A stretch of 64,000 nt of DNA, taken from NCBI RefSeq assembly GCF_028198165.1, contig NZ_CP116339.1, positions 4,099,001 to 4,163,000 of the forward strand, given 5' to 3'. The stretch is from Pseudoxanthomonas sp. JBR18. Its GTDB lineage: Bacteria > Pseudomonadota > Gammaproteobacteria > Xanthomonadales > Xanthomonadaceae. A program made the position numbers and the translations under genes. Of this stretch, positions 18,385-27,271 are shown piece after piece; within the stretch, counting starts at the first letter, position 1; every line of letters starts with the position of its first letter. The notes under the pieces are model-generated. The model searched no databases, was not told where the DNA came from, and was given only the letters and a program-made list of their open reading frames with translations.

Positions 18385-18431
18385 GACATGCACTATACAG
18401 ACGTGAGAACGCATGTCTATACAATTGTATA
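18385..18431. promoter_or_regulatory. Operator array between desaturase operon and tetR-type gene
   Basis: Three repeats are visible: a perfect 14-bp palindrome TATACAATTGTATA (18418-18431), an inverted pair GACATGC (18385-18391)/GCATGTC (18411-18417), and a direct repeat CTATACA (18393-18399 and 18417-18423). Their place between divergent genes suggests binding of the FabR/DesT-like repressor over both promoters. Confidence 0.6.
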
Positions 18432-18485
18432 TTCGCGATGAGGCTATGATTCATCGGCCTGCCCCACCAGGCCGAGGAAACTGCA

Positions 18486-19157
18486 ATGCCTTTCACGGAG
18501 CCCGCCGCCATCGACCCGACCGCCGAAGACACCTCGCCGGTCCGCAGAGCCGCGATCTCGCGGCAGGATCTGCTGGCGGCGGCCCTGCGCCTGGTGGGCC
18601 CGCATCGCAGCCTGGCCTCACTGAGCCTGCGCGAGGTCACCCGCGAGGCCGGGATCGCGCCAAACAGCTTCTATCGGCAGTTCCGCGACATGGACGAACT
18701 GGCCGTGGCCCTGATCGACCTGGCCGGCAGCTCGCTGCGCCAGATCATCGGCCAGGCCCGGCGCCGCGCGCTGCGGGCGGACCGCAGCGTGATCGGCCTG
18801 TCGGTGGAGACCTTCATGGAACAGCTGCGCGCCGACGACAAGCTGCTGCATGTGCTGCTGCGTGAAGGCATGGTCGGCTCGGATGCGTTCAAGGCCGCCG
18901 TCGAACGCGAGCTGACCTATTTCGAGGACGAGCTGAAGGTCGATCTGGTGCGCCTGGCCGCCGCCGATGGCGCGACCCTGCACGAGCCGGCCCTGGTGTC
19001 CAAGGCGATCACCCGCCTGGTCTTCGCCGCCGGCGCCAATGCCATGGACCTGCCGCCCGAGCGCGACCCGGAGCTGATCGAACAGCTCTCGACCATGCTG
19101 CGGATGATCCTGACCGGGTCGCGGGCGATGGCCAAGGGTGTCGGCGCTGGCCGGTGA
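18486..19157 (+). CDS. TetR-family repressor, FabR/DesT-like
   Basis: 223 residues. The helix-turn-helix is SLREVTREAGIAPNSFYRQF (about residues 41-60), the signature of the FabR/DesT branch that senses the unsaturated:saturated acyl-CoA ratio. The ligand domain follows (AVALIDLAGSSLRQIIG; LVFAAGANAMDLPPE). It is divergent from the desaturase/reductase operon with an operator-rich 101-bp gap, matching desT-desCB of Pseudomonas. Repression of desaturase genes in response to membrane lipid state is the expected role. Confidence 0.88.
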   Translation: MPFTEPAAIDPTAEDTSPVRRAAISRQDLLAAALRLVGPHRSLASLSLREVTREAGIAPNSFYRQFRDMDELAVALIDLAGSSLRQIIGQARRRALRADRSVIGLSVETFMEQLRADDKLLHVLLREGMVGSDAFKAAVERELTYFEDELKVDLVRLAAADGATLHEPALVSKAITRLVFAAGANAMDLPPERDPELIEQLSTMLRMILTGSRAMAKGVGAGR

Positions 19158-19181
19158 GCCGCGGATGAAGCGATCAAGCCC

Positions 19182-19697
19182 TTGATCCCGCTTGATTCGA
19201 CAGACTGGATCCGATTCCAGCACGCCTATGGCAGTGCCGAGGACATCCCGGCGCTTGTCAGGCGACTACGTGATTTCCCGGACGACAGCGACCCAAATGC
19301 AGAGCCGTGGCATTCGCTCTGGAGCGCACTGTGCCATCAAGGCGATGTATATCCGGCTTCTTTCGCGGCGCTTCCTCATATCGTCGAAGCGCTCCACTCA
19401 GCGCCAGAGCGCGCCACTTTCAGCTATTTCCTGCTGCCCGCAAGCATCGAAATCGCGCGGAACGAGCGCGACGTCGACATTCCCCCGGAACTAGAGCGGG
19501 CTTACTTCAAAGCGTTGAACATGCTGCCAGCCCTGGCGGCACAGACCATCGCCGCGATGCCCCCCAGCCCAGAACTCTGTTCGAGCGCACTCGCCGCCAG
19601 TGCGGCAGCCTCAGGAAACATCGCCATCGCCGCACTTCTGACCGAACTTGACCCCGGCGACATCGATGGCATGCGCGAGTGGATTCTCGAGCGCTGA
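19182..19697 (+). CDS. Hypothetical HEAT-repeat-like protein
   Basis: 171 residues. No ATG or Shine-Dalgarno fits the N-terminus, so the start is probably the TTG at 19182. The blocks DWIRFQHAYGSAEDIPALVRRL and WHSLWSALCHQGDVYPASFA, then LPHIVEAL, match in pattern a family of helical-repeat proteins (W..L.HAYG.A.D.P..L and HQG..YPA..AA.P) seen in scattered bacteria. Function is unknown; such proteins sometimes sit beside toxin genes as immunity partners, but no toxin is near. Base composition is somewhat lower in GC than the flanks, hinting at transfer. Confidence 0.65.
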   Translation: MIPLDSTDWIRFQHAYGSAEDIPALVRRLRDFPDDSDPNAEPWHSLWSALCHQGDVYPASFAALPHIVEALHSAPERATFSYFLLPASIEIARNERDVDIPPELERAYFKALNMLPALAAQTIAAMPPSPELCSSALAASAAASGNIAIAALLTELDPGDIDGMREWILER

Positions 19698-19706
19698 CGC
19701 TCTGCT

Positions 19707-21344
19707 TTAGGGTAACGCGCGCTCAATCAACGGATCGAAATCCGCATCCGCGGGCAAGGTTCCCATCGCCAACCCATGCGCGCGGCCCAGGCGTGAGCGG
19801 CAGAACAGCGGTGCGGCGGGGCTCTGGTCGCGCAGCAAGACGCTGGCTTGCAGCAACAGCGCCAGTTGCTCCACCAGCAGGCGCGCACCCGCTTCGGCCG
19901 GCGCTCCGTTGGCGAGTTGCGAGGCCAGCACCTCCAGCTGCTGGTCGTAATCGCGGTTCAGGCCGCGGGCGGCGTCGAGTTCCGACCGCAGGGCCTGCAT
20001 GCACGCCGGTTCCTTCGCCAGCGCGCGCAGCACGTCCAGGCACTGGATGTTGCCGCTGCCTTCCCAGATGCCGTTGAGCGGCGACTGCCGGAACAGACGC
20101 GGCAGGATCGATTCCTCCACATAGCCGGCCCCGCCCAGGCACTCCTGGGCCTCGTTGACGAAGGCCGGCGCGCGCCGGCAGATCCAGTACTTGCCAATCG
20201 CGGTGGCCACCCGCGCCAGCGCGGCCTCGTGCGGATCGGTCGGCGCGCGATCTACCGCGCCTGCCACGCGCAGGCAGAGCGCCAGGGCGGCTTCCCATTC
20301 CAGCGACAGGTCGGCCAGCACGTTGCGCATCAGCGCGTGCTCGACCAGCACCTTGCCGAAGGTGCGGCGATGACGGGCATGGTGCACCGCGTGCGCCAGC
20401 GCCATGCGCATCTCGGCGGTGGCGCCCAGCATGCAGTCCAGTCGGGTGAGCATGACCATCTGGATGATGGTCGCCACCCCGCGCCCCTCCGCACCGATGC
20501 GATGGGCCATCGCGCCGGTGAATTCCACTTCGCTGGAGGCGTTGGACCAGTCGCCCAGCTTGTCCTTGAGCCGCATCAGGCGCAGCGCGTTGAGGCTGCC
20601 ATCGGCCAGACGTCGCGGCAGCAGGAAGCAGCTCAGCCCGCCCGGCGCCTGCGCCAGCACCAGCCAGCCATCGGACATGGGTGCCGAAAAGAACCACTTG
20701 TGCCCGACCAGCGTGTATTCGTCTTCCCCGCCATTAGACGTGGCGACCGTGGCATTGCTGCGCACGTCCGAGCCGCCCTGCTTTTCGGTCATGCCCATGC
20801 CCAGGGTGATCCCGGCCTTGCCGGCGATAGGAATATCGCGCGGGTCGTAGTGCGGGGCGGCGGCCTTATCGGCCCACGCCCGCAGCGCCGGTGCCTGGCG
20901 CAGCACCGGCACGGCCGCGTGGGTCATGGTCAGCGGGCAACTGGTGCCGGCATCGGCCTGGTGATGCAGATAACTCAGCGCGGCGCGGGCCACGTGCGCG
21001 CCGGGGGCCTGCGCCGTCCACGACAGGCCGGCCACGCCCCCCGCCTTGGCCGCGTCCATCAAGCGGTGATACGCGGGGTGGAACTCGACCACCTCGATGC
21101 GCTGGCCGAAGCGGTCATGCGTTCTCAGCCGCGGCCTGTCGCGGTTGGCGTCGAAACCCAATGCGTAGAGCTCGCCGCCGGCCAGCGTGCCGTAGTCGAC
21201 CAGGGCCGACACGAAGGCGGCCGCGCCCTGTCGCGCGACGCCCTCGCGCAGGACCTGGTCATCGGCCCACAGATCACGGGGACCGAATTCGGGCGGCTGG
21301 TTGCCGACCTGATGCGTTTCGAAGGGTGCGGGTTCGTCCTGCAT
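19707..21344 (-). CDS. aidB: AidB-like acyl-CoA dehydrogenase
   Basis: 545 residues from the ATG at 21344, which follows GGGAGGAG. The AidB signature GMTEKQGGSDVRSN and the N-terminal THQVGNQPPEFGPRDLW segment separate it from catabolic acyl-CoA dehydrogenases. FAD-binding and C-terminal helical blocks (RRTFGKVLVEHALMRNVLAD; GGAGYVEESILPRLFRQSPL) are intact. AidB-type flavoproteins are induced by alkylation stress and bind DNA; real dehydrogenase activity is weak. It is monocistronic. Confidence 0.9.
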   Translation of the reverse strand: MQDEPAPFETHQVGNQPPEFGPRDLWADDQVLREGVARQGAAAFVSALVDYGTLAGGELYALGFDANRDRPRLRTHDRFGQRIEVVEFHPAYHRLMDAAKAGGVAGLSWTAQAPGAHVARAALSYLHHQADAGTSCPLTMTHAAVPVLRQAPALRAWADKAAAPHYDPRDIPIAGKAGITLGMGMTEKQGGSDVRSNATVATSNGGEDEYTLVGHKWFFSAPMSDGWLVLAQAPGGLSCFLLPRRLADGSLNALRLMRLKDKLGDWSNASSEVEFTGAMAHRIGAEGRGVATIIQMVMLTRLDCMLGATAEMRMALAHAVHHARHRRTFGKVLVEHALMRNVLADLSLEWEAALALCLRVAGAVDRAPTDPHEAALARVATAIGKYWICRRAPAFVNEAQECLGGAGYVEESILPRLFRQSPLNGIWEGSGNIQCLDVLRALAKEPACMQALRSELDAARGLNRDYDQQLEVLASQLANGAPAEAGARLLVEQLALLLQASVLLRDQSPAAPLFCRSRLGRAHGLAMGTLPADADFDPLIERALP

Positions 21345-21391
21345 GGCGTGCTCCTCCCTGCCCACCATTGTGCCGCAGCGCGCCGGACGGC

Positions 21392-21940
21392 TCAGCCTCC
21401 GGGCTGGAGCGCGGTCACCTTGACGTCCACGTCCACACAGGCCGGATCGCGGCAGACGCCGTTGATCCAGACCTGTCCGGCGCCGAGCATCACCCCATTC
21501 TGGCTGACGAACAGCTCGCCGTAGCGCGCGTCGGCGATGGCCTGAACGATGGAAGGCCGCATGATGTCCTCATAGCGCGCCACGAAGGCCTGCGCGTTGT
21601 CCACCTGCTCGATGCCGGCCTCGGTATGGATCTTCAGCGGATAGCGGACCATCGCCGCCACGCCCATCGGATCATGGCTGGCCACGGCTTCCTGCAGGCG
21701 TTCGAACACTGAGCGATAGGCCGCATGCGGGCCCAGCACGCGATCGATGCGCGCATCCATCGCCGCCGAGTCGCCCGCAGGGGGGGCGTCGGCCTTCGGC
21801 GGGACCGGCGTCTGCGGCGCAGGCCGCGACTGTGCCGGGGCCGTCTTCGGAGACGTCTGGGCGGTGGTTTCAGGCGCTGGCGCCTGCGCGCTACAGGCGG
21901 ACAGCAGCAACAGGAGTGCCGGGGGACACCACGTTTTCAT
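21392..21940 (-). CDS. Hypothetical lipoprotein
   Basis: 182 residues. A lipobox (LLLLLSAC) is followed by a Pro/Ala/Thr-rich linker to about residue 60 and a globular domain (AAYRSVFERLQEAVASHDPM; VAAMVRYPLKIHTEAGIEQV; YGELFVSQNGVMLGAGQVWI). The domain resembles small NTF2-like or nutrient-sensor periplasmic domains, but I cannot name the family. A CRDPAC pair near the end could form a disulfide. A GGAGG site precedes the ATG. It lies 47 bp upstream of aidB on the same strand. Confidence 0.75.
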   Translation of the reverse strand: MKTWCPPALLLLLSACSAQAPAPETTAQTSPKTAPAQSRPAPQTPVPPKADAPPAGDSAAMDARIDRVLGPHAAYRSVFERLQEAVASHDPMGVAAMVRYPLKIHTEAGIEQVDNAQAFVARYEDIMRPSIVQAIADARYGELFVSQNGVMLGAGQVWINGVCRDPACVDVDVKVTALQPGG

Positions 21941-22053
21941 CCAGATCCTCCTTCTGGTTTGGCGGACCGGACCGGCCAGCCAGGGGCGCGCAGGATGCGG
22001 GGCCGCATGTCAGCGTCGCGCGAGGGTGCCGCGCCCGTGGCCAGACCGTCCTG

Positions 22054-22070
22054 GTCTCAGCTGCTGAGAC
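22054..22070. promoter_or_regulatory. Palindrome upstream of ligase-associated repair operon
   Basis: GTCTCAG-CTG-CTGAGAC has perfect 7-bp arms and lies 55 bp before the first gene of the repair operon, where an operator would be expected. It does not resemble the usual LexA boxes I know. Confidence 0.4.
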
Positions 22071-22125
22071 GCAGAACCCCAACGTTGGCGGCCTGTGCAC
22101 ATCCCTGCCCGCACCCTGCCCGCCC

Positions 22126-23127
22126 ATGGCCACAGCAACCGAAGACCTGATCGTCCTGCGCCCGGAGGGCCTGTACTGCCCGGCCGGCGACTTTCACATC
22201 GATCCGTGGAAGCCGGTGCCGCGCGCGGTCATCACCCACGGCCACGGCGATCACGCGCGCACCGGCATGGGCCGCTATTGGGCCACGCGCGAGAGCGTGC
22301 CGATCCTGCAATGGCGGCTGGGCGAACAGGACTACGCCATCCACGATTACGGCGACACCTTCCGGTTGGGCGACGCCAGCATCTCGCTGCATCCCGCCGG
22401 ACACGTGCTGGGTTCGGCGCAGGTGCGCGTGGAAGCCCACGGCCAGGTCTGGGTCGCCTCGGGCGACTACAAGCGCCAGCCCGACCCGACCTGCGCGCCG
22501 TTCGAGGTCGTGCCCTGCGACACCTTCATCACCGAGGCGACCTTCGGCCTGCCGATCTACCGCTGGCCGGACACGCGCGAGGTGGCGCGCGAGATCGTCG
22601 CCTGGCGCCGGCACTGCGCCGCACGCGGCGAAGCCGCGATCCTGTATTGCTACGCATTGGGCAAGGCGCAGCGGCTGCTGGCCGAACTGCGCGACCTGGA
22701 CGACCAGCCCGCGCTGCTGCACGGCGCGATCCAGACCGGGGTGGAGGTGTATCGCGGCGCCGGCATCGCCATGCTCGATACGCTGCCCGTGTCCGAAACC
22801 GCCAAGGGCAGCGATTACGCCGGGCAGCTGATCCTGGCCCCGCCGTCGGCGGCAGGCAGCCCGTGGATTCGCCGCTTCCGCAAGGCGCAGCAGGGGTTCG
22901 CCTCCGGTTGGATGCGGGTGCGCGGCAATCGGCGGCGACGCAACTACGATCGCGGCTTCGTGGTGTCCGACCATGCCGACTGGCCCGACCTGCTGCGGAC
23001 CGTGCGCGAGACAGGCGCGCGCCGCGTCATCGCCACGCATGGCAATACCGAGGCGATCATCCGCGCGATGAACGAGGCCGGCATCGCCGCCGAAGCCTTT
23101 CGCACCGATTACGGCGGTGAGGAATGA
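22126..23127 (+). CDS. Ligase-associated DNA exonuclease (metallo-beta-lactamase fold)
   Basis: 333 residues from the ATG at 22126. The MBL/beta-CASP nuclease motifs are visible: THGHGDHARTGMGRYW (metal-binding HxHxDH), HPAGHVLGSAQVRVE, SGDYKRQ and the late SDHADWPDLL. This is the SNM1/Artemis-like exonuclease that travels with a bacterial ATP-dependent ligase and helicase. It begins the four-gene module; its stop overlaps the ligase start by four bases. It probably trims DNA ends before ligation. Confidence 0.93.
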   Translation: MATATEDLIVLRPEGLYCPAGDFHIDPWKPVPRAVITHGHGDHARTGMGRYWATRESVPILQWRLGEQDYAIHDYGDTFRLGDASISLHPAGHVLGSAQVRVEAHGQVWVASGDYKRQPDPTCAPFEVVPCDTFITEATFGLPIYRWPDTREVAREIVAWRRHCAARGEAAILYCYALGKAQRLLAELRDLDDQPALLHGAIQTGVEVYRGAGIAMLDTLPVSETAKGSDYAGQLILAPPSAAGSPWIRRFRKAQQGFASGWMRVRGNRRRRNYDRGFVVSDHADWPDLLRTVRETGARRVIATHGNTEAIIRAMNEAGIAAEAFRTDYGGEE

Positions 23128-24728
23128 AGCGCTTCGCCGAGCTGTACAAGGCGCTCGACGAGAGCACCGCCACGCTGGACAAGCGCGCGGCGCTGGTCGC
23201 CTATTTCCGCGACGCGCCGCCGCGCGACGCGGTGTGGGCACTGTACCTGCTGTGCGGCGGCAAGCTCACCGGCGCGCGGCGCAAGATCGCCGGCACCCAG
23301 GAGCTGCGCGCGTGGATCGCGCAGGAATCGGCCACGCCCGACTGGCTGGTGGACGACAGCTACGACCACGTGGGCGACCTGGCCGAAACGCTGGCCCTGC
23401 TGCTGAACGATCCGGCCGATCCAGCGCCGGATGTGGGGCTGGCTGAGTGGATCGAGCAGCGCCTGCTGCCGGTGGCCAACCAGGACGAAGCCGTGCGCCG
23501 CGCGGTCATCGTCGACGCCTGGCACGCCCTGCCCTATGCGCAGCGACTGGTGTTCAACAAGCTGCTGACAGGCGCGCTGCGGGTGGGCGTGTCGCAGCGA
23601 CTGGTGCAGCAGGCGCTGAGCGAGATGAGCGGCATCGACATCGCTCGCATTGCCCAGCGCATGCTCGGCGAATGGGTCCCGACCCCGCAGTTCCTGCAGG
23701 ACCTGCTCTCGGACGAGGAACTGCCCAGCGACCGCCAGCAGCCTTACCCGTTCTTCCTCGCCTCGCCGCTGGAAGCCGAGGTCACCACACTAGGCGAGAT
23801 CGAAGACTGGCGGCTGGAATGGAAGTGGGACGGCATCCGCCTGCAGCTGATCCGGCGCCGGGGCGAAGTCGCGCTGTGGTCGCGCGGCGAGGAACGGCTG
23901 GACGGCCGCTTCCCGGAGATCGAAGCCGCCGCGGCCACGCTGCCGCGCGACTGCGTGATCGACGGCGAGCTGCTGGCCTGGCGCGCGGGCGAGGACGCGC
24001 CGATGCCGTTCACTGCGCTGCAAACCCGCATCCAGCGCCGCAAGCCTGGGGCCAAGACCCTGGCCGACACCCCCGCACGCGTGCTGGCCTACGACCTGTT
24101 GGAACTGGACGGCGAAGACCTGCGCGAGCGTCCGCTGGACCAGCGCCGCGCCCTGCTCGACCACCTGCTGCAAGCACATGGCGATCCACGCCTGGTGGTT
24201 TCACCGCAGGTCCAGGCCCTGGACTGGGACACCGCCGCGCGATTGCGTGAGGACGCGCGCAATCGCGGCGTGGAAGGCCTAATGCTCAAGCGCGGCAGTT
24301 CCACCTACCAGGGCGGGCGCAAGCGCGGGGACTGGTGGAAGTGGAAGATCGATCCGCTTTCCATCGATGCGGTGCTGATCTACGCGCAAGCCGGTCATGG
24401 CCGGCGCAGCACGCTCTACACCGACTACACCTTCGGGCTGTGGGACGGCGAGGCGCTGGTGCCGGTGGCCAAGGCGTACTCGGGCCTGGACGACAAGGAG
24501 ATCCTCAAGCTGGATAGCTGGATCCGCGCGCACACCACCGAGCGCTTCGGGCCGGTGCGTGCGGTGACACCGCACCATGTCTTCGAGCTTGGCTTCGAGG
24601 CGGTCAACGTCAGCAAGCGGCACAAGTCCGGCATCGCCACGCGCTTCCCACGCATCCTGCGCTGGCGCCACGACAAGCCCATGGCCGAAGCCAACCGCCT
24701 GGACGATCTGAAGGCCCTGGCACGGTGA
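23124..24728 (+). CDS. ATP-dependent DNA ligase (ligase-associated module)
   Basis: 534 residues. Order: N-terminal DNA-binding domain (1-215), adenylation domain with motif I EWKWDGIR (nucleophile Lys234), motif III-like VIDGELLAW, motif IV GVEGLMLKRG, and motif V KWKIDPLSID, then an OB-fold. This size and layout fits the LigB/LigC-like ligases of Gram-negative bacteria, separate from the essential NAD-dependent LigA. It seals breaks as part of the module, flanked by the exonuclease and helicase genes with 4-bp overlaps on both sides. Confidence 0.94.
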   Translation: MKRFAELYKALDESTATLDKRAALVAYFRDAPPRDAVWALYLLCGGKLTGARRKIAGTQELRAWIAQESATPDWLVDDSYDHVGDLAETLALLLNDPADPAPDVGLAEWIEQRLLPVANQDEAVRRAVIVDAWHALPYAQRLVFNKLLTGALRVGVSQRLVQQALSEMSGIDIARIAQRMLGEWVPTPQFLQDLLSDEELPSDRQQPYPFFLASPLEAEVTTLGEIEDWRLEWKWDGIRLQLIRRRGEVALWSRGEERLDGRFPEIEAAAATLPRDCVIDGELLAWRAGEDAPMPFTALQTRIQRRKPGAKTLADTPARVLAYDLLELDGEDLRERPLDQRRALLDHLLQAHGDPRLVVSPQVQALDWDTAARLREDARNRGVEGLMLKRGSSTYQGGRKRGDWWKWKIDPLSIDAVLIYAQAGHGRRSTLYTDYTFGLWDGEALVPVAKAYSGLDDKEILKLDSWIRAHTTERFGPVRAVTPHHVFELGFEAVNVSKRHKSGIATRFPRILRWRHDKPMAEANRLDDLKALAR

Positions 24729-27271
24729 CCCAACGCCCCCCACGCCGGCCCGGACCGGTGGCCAGACGCCTGCTGGACGACACCGAGGCCACGGCAGCGG
24801 CCACGCCGCCGATGCCGCGCGGCATCGAGGCGCCCCTCCAGGCCTGGCTCGCCACACGCGGATGGAAGCCGCTGGCCTTCCAGCGCGAGGTCTGGCGGCA
24901 CTACCTGGCCGGCCAGTCCGGCCTGCTGCACACCCCGACCGGCAGCGGCAAGACCCTGGCCGCCTTCGGCGGTCCCTTGCTGGAAGCCGTCCGCGCGCGT
25001 GCCGGCGACTCGGGCCTGCGCAAGAAGAACCGCGTGCGCCCGCTGCAGGTGCTATGGATCACCCCGCTCAAGGCGCTCGCCGCGGACACCACCCGCGCCT
25101 TGAACGAAGCCATCGTGGGCGTTGGCCTGGACTGGCAGGTGGGCCAGCGTACGGGAGATGCCTCCTCGCGCGACAAGCGCCTGGCGCGCGCAGGCAAGCT
25201 TGACGTGCTGGTCACCACGCCCGAGTCCCTGGCGCTGCTGCTGTCCTATCCCGACACCGCGTCGCAGCTGCAGGACATCCGCGCGGTCATCGTCGACGAA
25301 TGGCACGAACTGCTGGCCAACAAGCGCGGCGTGCTGCTGCAGCTGTGCCTGGCGCGCCTGCGTACGCTCTCGCCCGCGATGCGGACCTGGGGCCTGTCGG
25401 CCACGCTGGGCAACCTGGACGAAGCACGCGAGGCCTTGCTGCCGCACAGACCGGGCGCACCGATGGTCGCAGGCGTCCGACCGCGCACGCTGACGCTGGA
25501 GACCCTGCGCCCCAAGGCGGGCGAACGCTTCCCCTGGTCCGGGCACCTCGGCTTGGCCCAACTGGCACGCGTGCTGGACAAGCTGCTGGCGGTGCCGACC
25601 AGCCTGGTGTTCACCAACACCCGCGCACAGGCCGAGCTGTGGCACCAGGCGCTGGCCTCGGTGTGGCCAGAAGACCCCGCCACGCTCGCCCTGCATCACG
25701 GTTCGCTCAGCCCCAAGCTGCGCAGCGAGGCCGAGCAAGGCCTGCGCGAGGGCACGCTGCGCTGCGTGGTCGCCACCTCCAGCCTGGACCTGGGCGTGGA
25801 CTTCCCGGCGGTGGACCAGGTCCTGCAGATCGGCAGCCCCAAGGGCATCGCGCGGCTGCTGCAGCGCGCCGGACGCGCGCGCCATCGGCCGGGCGTGGCC
25901 GGGCACGTGGTGTGCGTGCCCACGCACGCGCTGGAACTGGTCGAGTACGCCGCCGCGCGTCAGGCCATCGCCCGCAACGCCATCGAGCCGCGCCACGCGC
26001 CGCGCCTGTCGCTGGACGTGCTGGCCCAGCATTGCGTGACGCTGGCCCTGGGCGGCGGCTTCTCGCCCGATGCATTGCTGGCCGAGGTGCGCGGCACCCA
26101 GGCCTTCGCCGCGCTGGACGAGGCGACCTGGCGCGGCGTGCTGGACTTCATCACCCGTGGCGGCAGCGCGCTGGAGCGCTACCCCGATTTCCACAAGGTC
26201 GTGCGCGACGACGACGGCGTCTATCGCGTGCACGACCGCAGGGTCGCCCTGCGGCATCGCTTGTCCATCGGCACCATCACCAGCGACGGCAGCGTGCAGG
26301 TGAGGTTCCTGCGCGGCGGGCGGCTGGGCTCGGTGGAGGAGCAGTTCGTCGGGCGCCTGCGCCGGGGCGACCGGTTCCAGTTCTCCGGCAAGCTGCTGGA
26401 GCTGGTGCGGCTGGAGGACATGACCGCCTACGTGCGCCTGGCCAAGGGCGGCGATGGGACGGTGCCCAAGTGGATGGGCGGGCGCATGCCGCTGTCCTCC
26501 GAACTCGGCCGCGAGGTGGAAGCCGTGTTCGGCGGCGATCACGCCGCGCCCGAGCTGCACGCCATCGCGCCCCTGCTCGCGCTGCAGGCCCGCCTGAGCG
26601 CCCTGCCCGCGCCCGGCGCGCTGCTGTGCGAGTGGATCAAGGCGCGCGATGGCCGGCACCTGTTTCTGTACCCGTTCGCCGGCCGCCAGGTGCATGAGGG
26701 ACTGGCCGCACTGCTGGCACTGCGCTGGGGGCGAATGCAGGCCAACACCTTCGCCTTTTCCGCCAACGACTATGGCCTGGTGCTCTCGCCGGCCAACCCC
26801 GTCGAACTGGACGCGGACACCTTGCGCGGGTTGCTGTCGCCGGACCAGTTGCTCGAAGACCTCACCGCCAGCCTCAACCTGGGCGAGCTGGCGCGACGCC
26901 AGTTCCGCGAGATCGCGCGCGTGGCCGGCCTGCTGCCGCCCTCTCTACCGGGCAAGACGCCGCGCAGCCTGCGCCAGTTGCAGGCCTCCAGCGGCCTGCT
27001 GTTCGATGTGCTCAGCCAGCACGACCCGGATCATCTGTTGCTGCATCAGGCCCGGCGCGAAGTGTTCAGCGGCACCCTGGAGCTGGACCGCCTGGCCGCC
27101 ACCCTGGCCGACTGCGCGCAGCGGGAGCTGACGGTGCATCGCCCGGTCAGCCTGACCCCGCTGTCCTTCCCGCTGTGGGCCGAACGCCTGCGCGGACAGC
27201 TCAGCACCGAGGACTGGAAGACCCGCGTGCAGCGCGCCGCCGAGCAACTGGAGCGCAAATATGGCCGCTGA
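24725..27271 (+). CDS. Ligase-associated Lhr-like DEXH helicase
   Basis: 848 residues. Superfamily-2 helicase motifs occur in order: Walker A TPTGSGKTLAAFGG, Ia WITPLKALAADTTRAL, II DEWHELLANKRG, III LSATLGNLDEA, and VI LLQRAGRARHRPG. The C-terminal half is the Lhr-core WH and beta-barrel region (SIGTITSDGSVQVRFLRGGR). It should unwind or translocate on DNA during repair. It is third in the operon and overlaps pdeM by 11 bp. Confidence 0.94.
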   Translation: MTQRPPRRPGPVARRLLDDTEATAAATPPMPRGIEAPLQAWLATRGWKPLAFQREVWRHYLAGQSGLLHTPTGSGKTLAAFGGPLLEAVRARAGDSGLRKKNRVRPLQVLWITPLKALAADTTRALNEAIVGVGLDWQVGQRTGDASSRDKRLARAGKLDVLVTTPESLALLLSYPDTASQLQDIRAVIVDEWHELLANKRGVLLQLCLARLRTLSPAMRTWGLSATLGNLDEAREALLPHRPGAPMVAGVRPRTLTLETLRPKAGERFPWSGHLGLAQLARVLDKLLAVPTSLVFTNTRAQAELWHQALASVWPEDPATLALHHGSLSPKLRSEAEQGLREGTLRCVVATSSLDLGVDFPAVDQVLQIGSPKGIARLLQRAGRARHRPGVAGHVVCVPTHALELVEYAAARQAIARNAIEPRHAPRLSLDVLAQHCVTLALGGGFSPDALLAEVRGTQAFAALDEATWRGVLDFITRGGSALERYPDFHKVVRDDDGVYRVHDRRVALRHRLSIGTITSDGSVQVRFLRGGRLGSVEEQFVGRLRRGDRFQFSGKLLELVRLEDMTAYVRLAKGGDGTVPKWMGGRMPLSSELGREVEAVFGGDHAAPELHAIAPLLALQARLSALPAPGALLCEWIKARDGRHLFLYPFAGRQVHEGLAALLALRWGRMQANTFAFSANDYGLVLSPANPVELDADTLRGLLSPDQLLEDLTASLNLGELARRQFREIARVAGLLPPSLPGKTPRSLRQLQASSGLLFDVLSQHDPDHLLLHQARREVFSGTLELDRLAATLADCAQRELTVHRPVSLTPLSFPLWAERLRGQLSTEDWKTRVQRAAEQLERKYGR

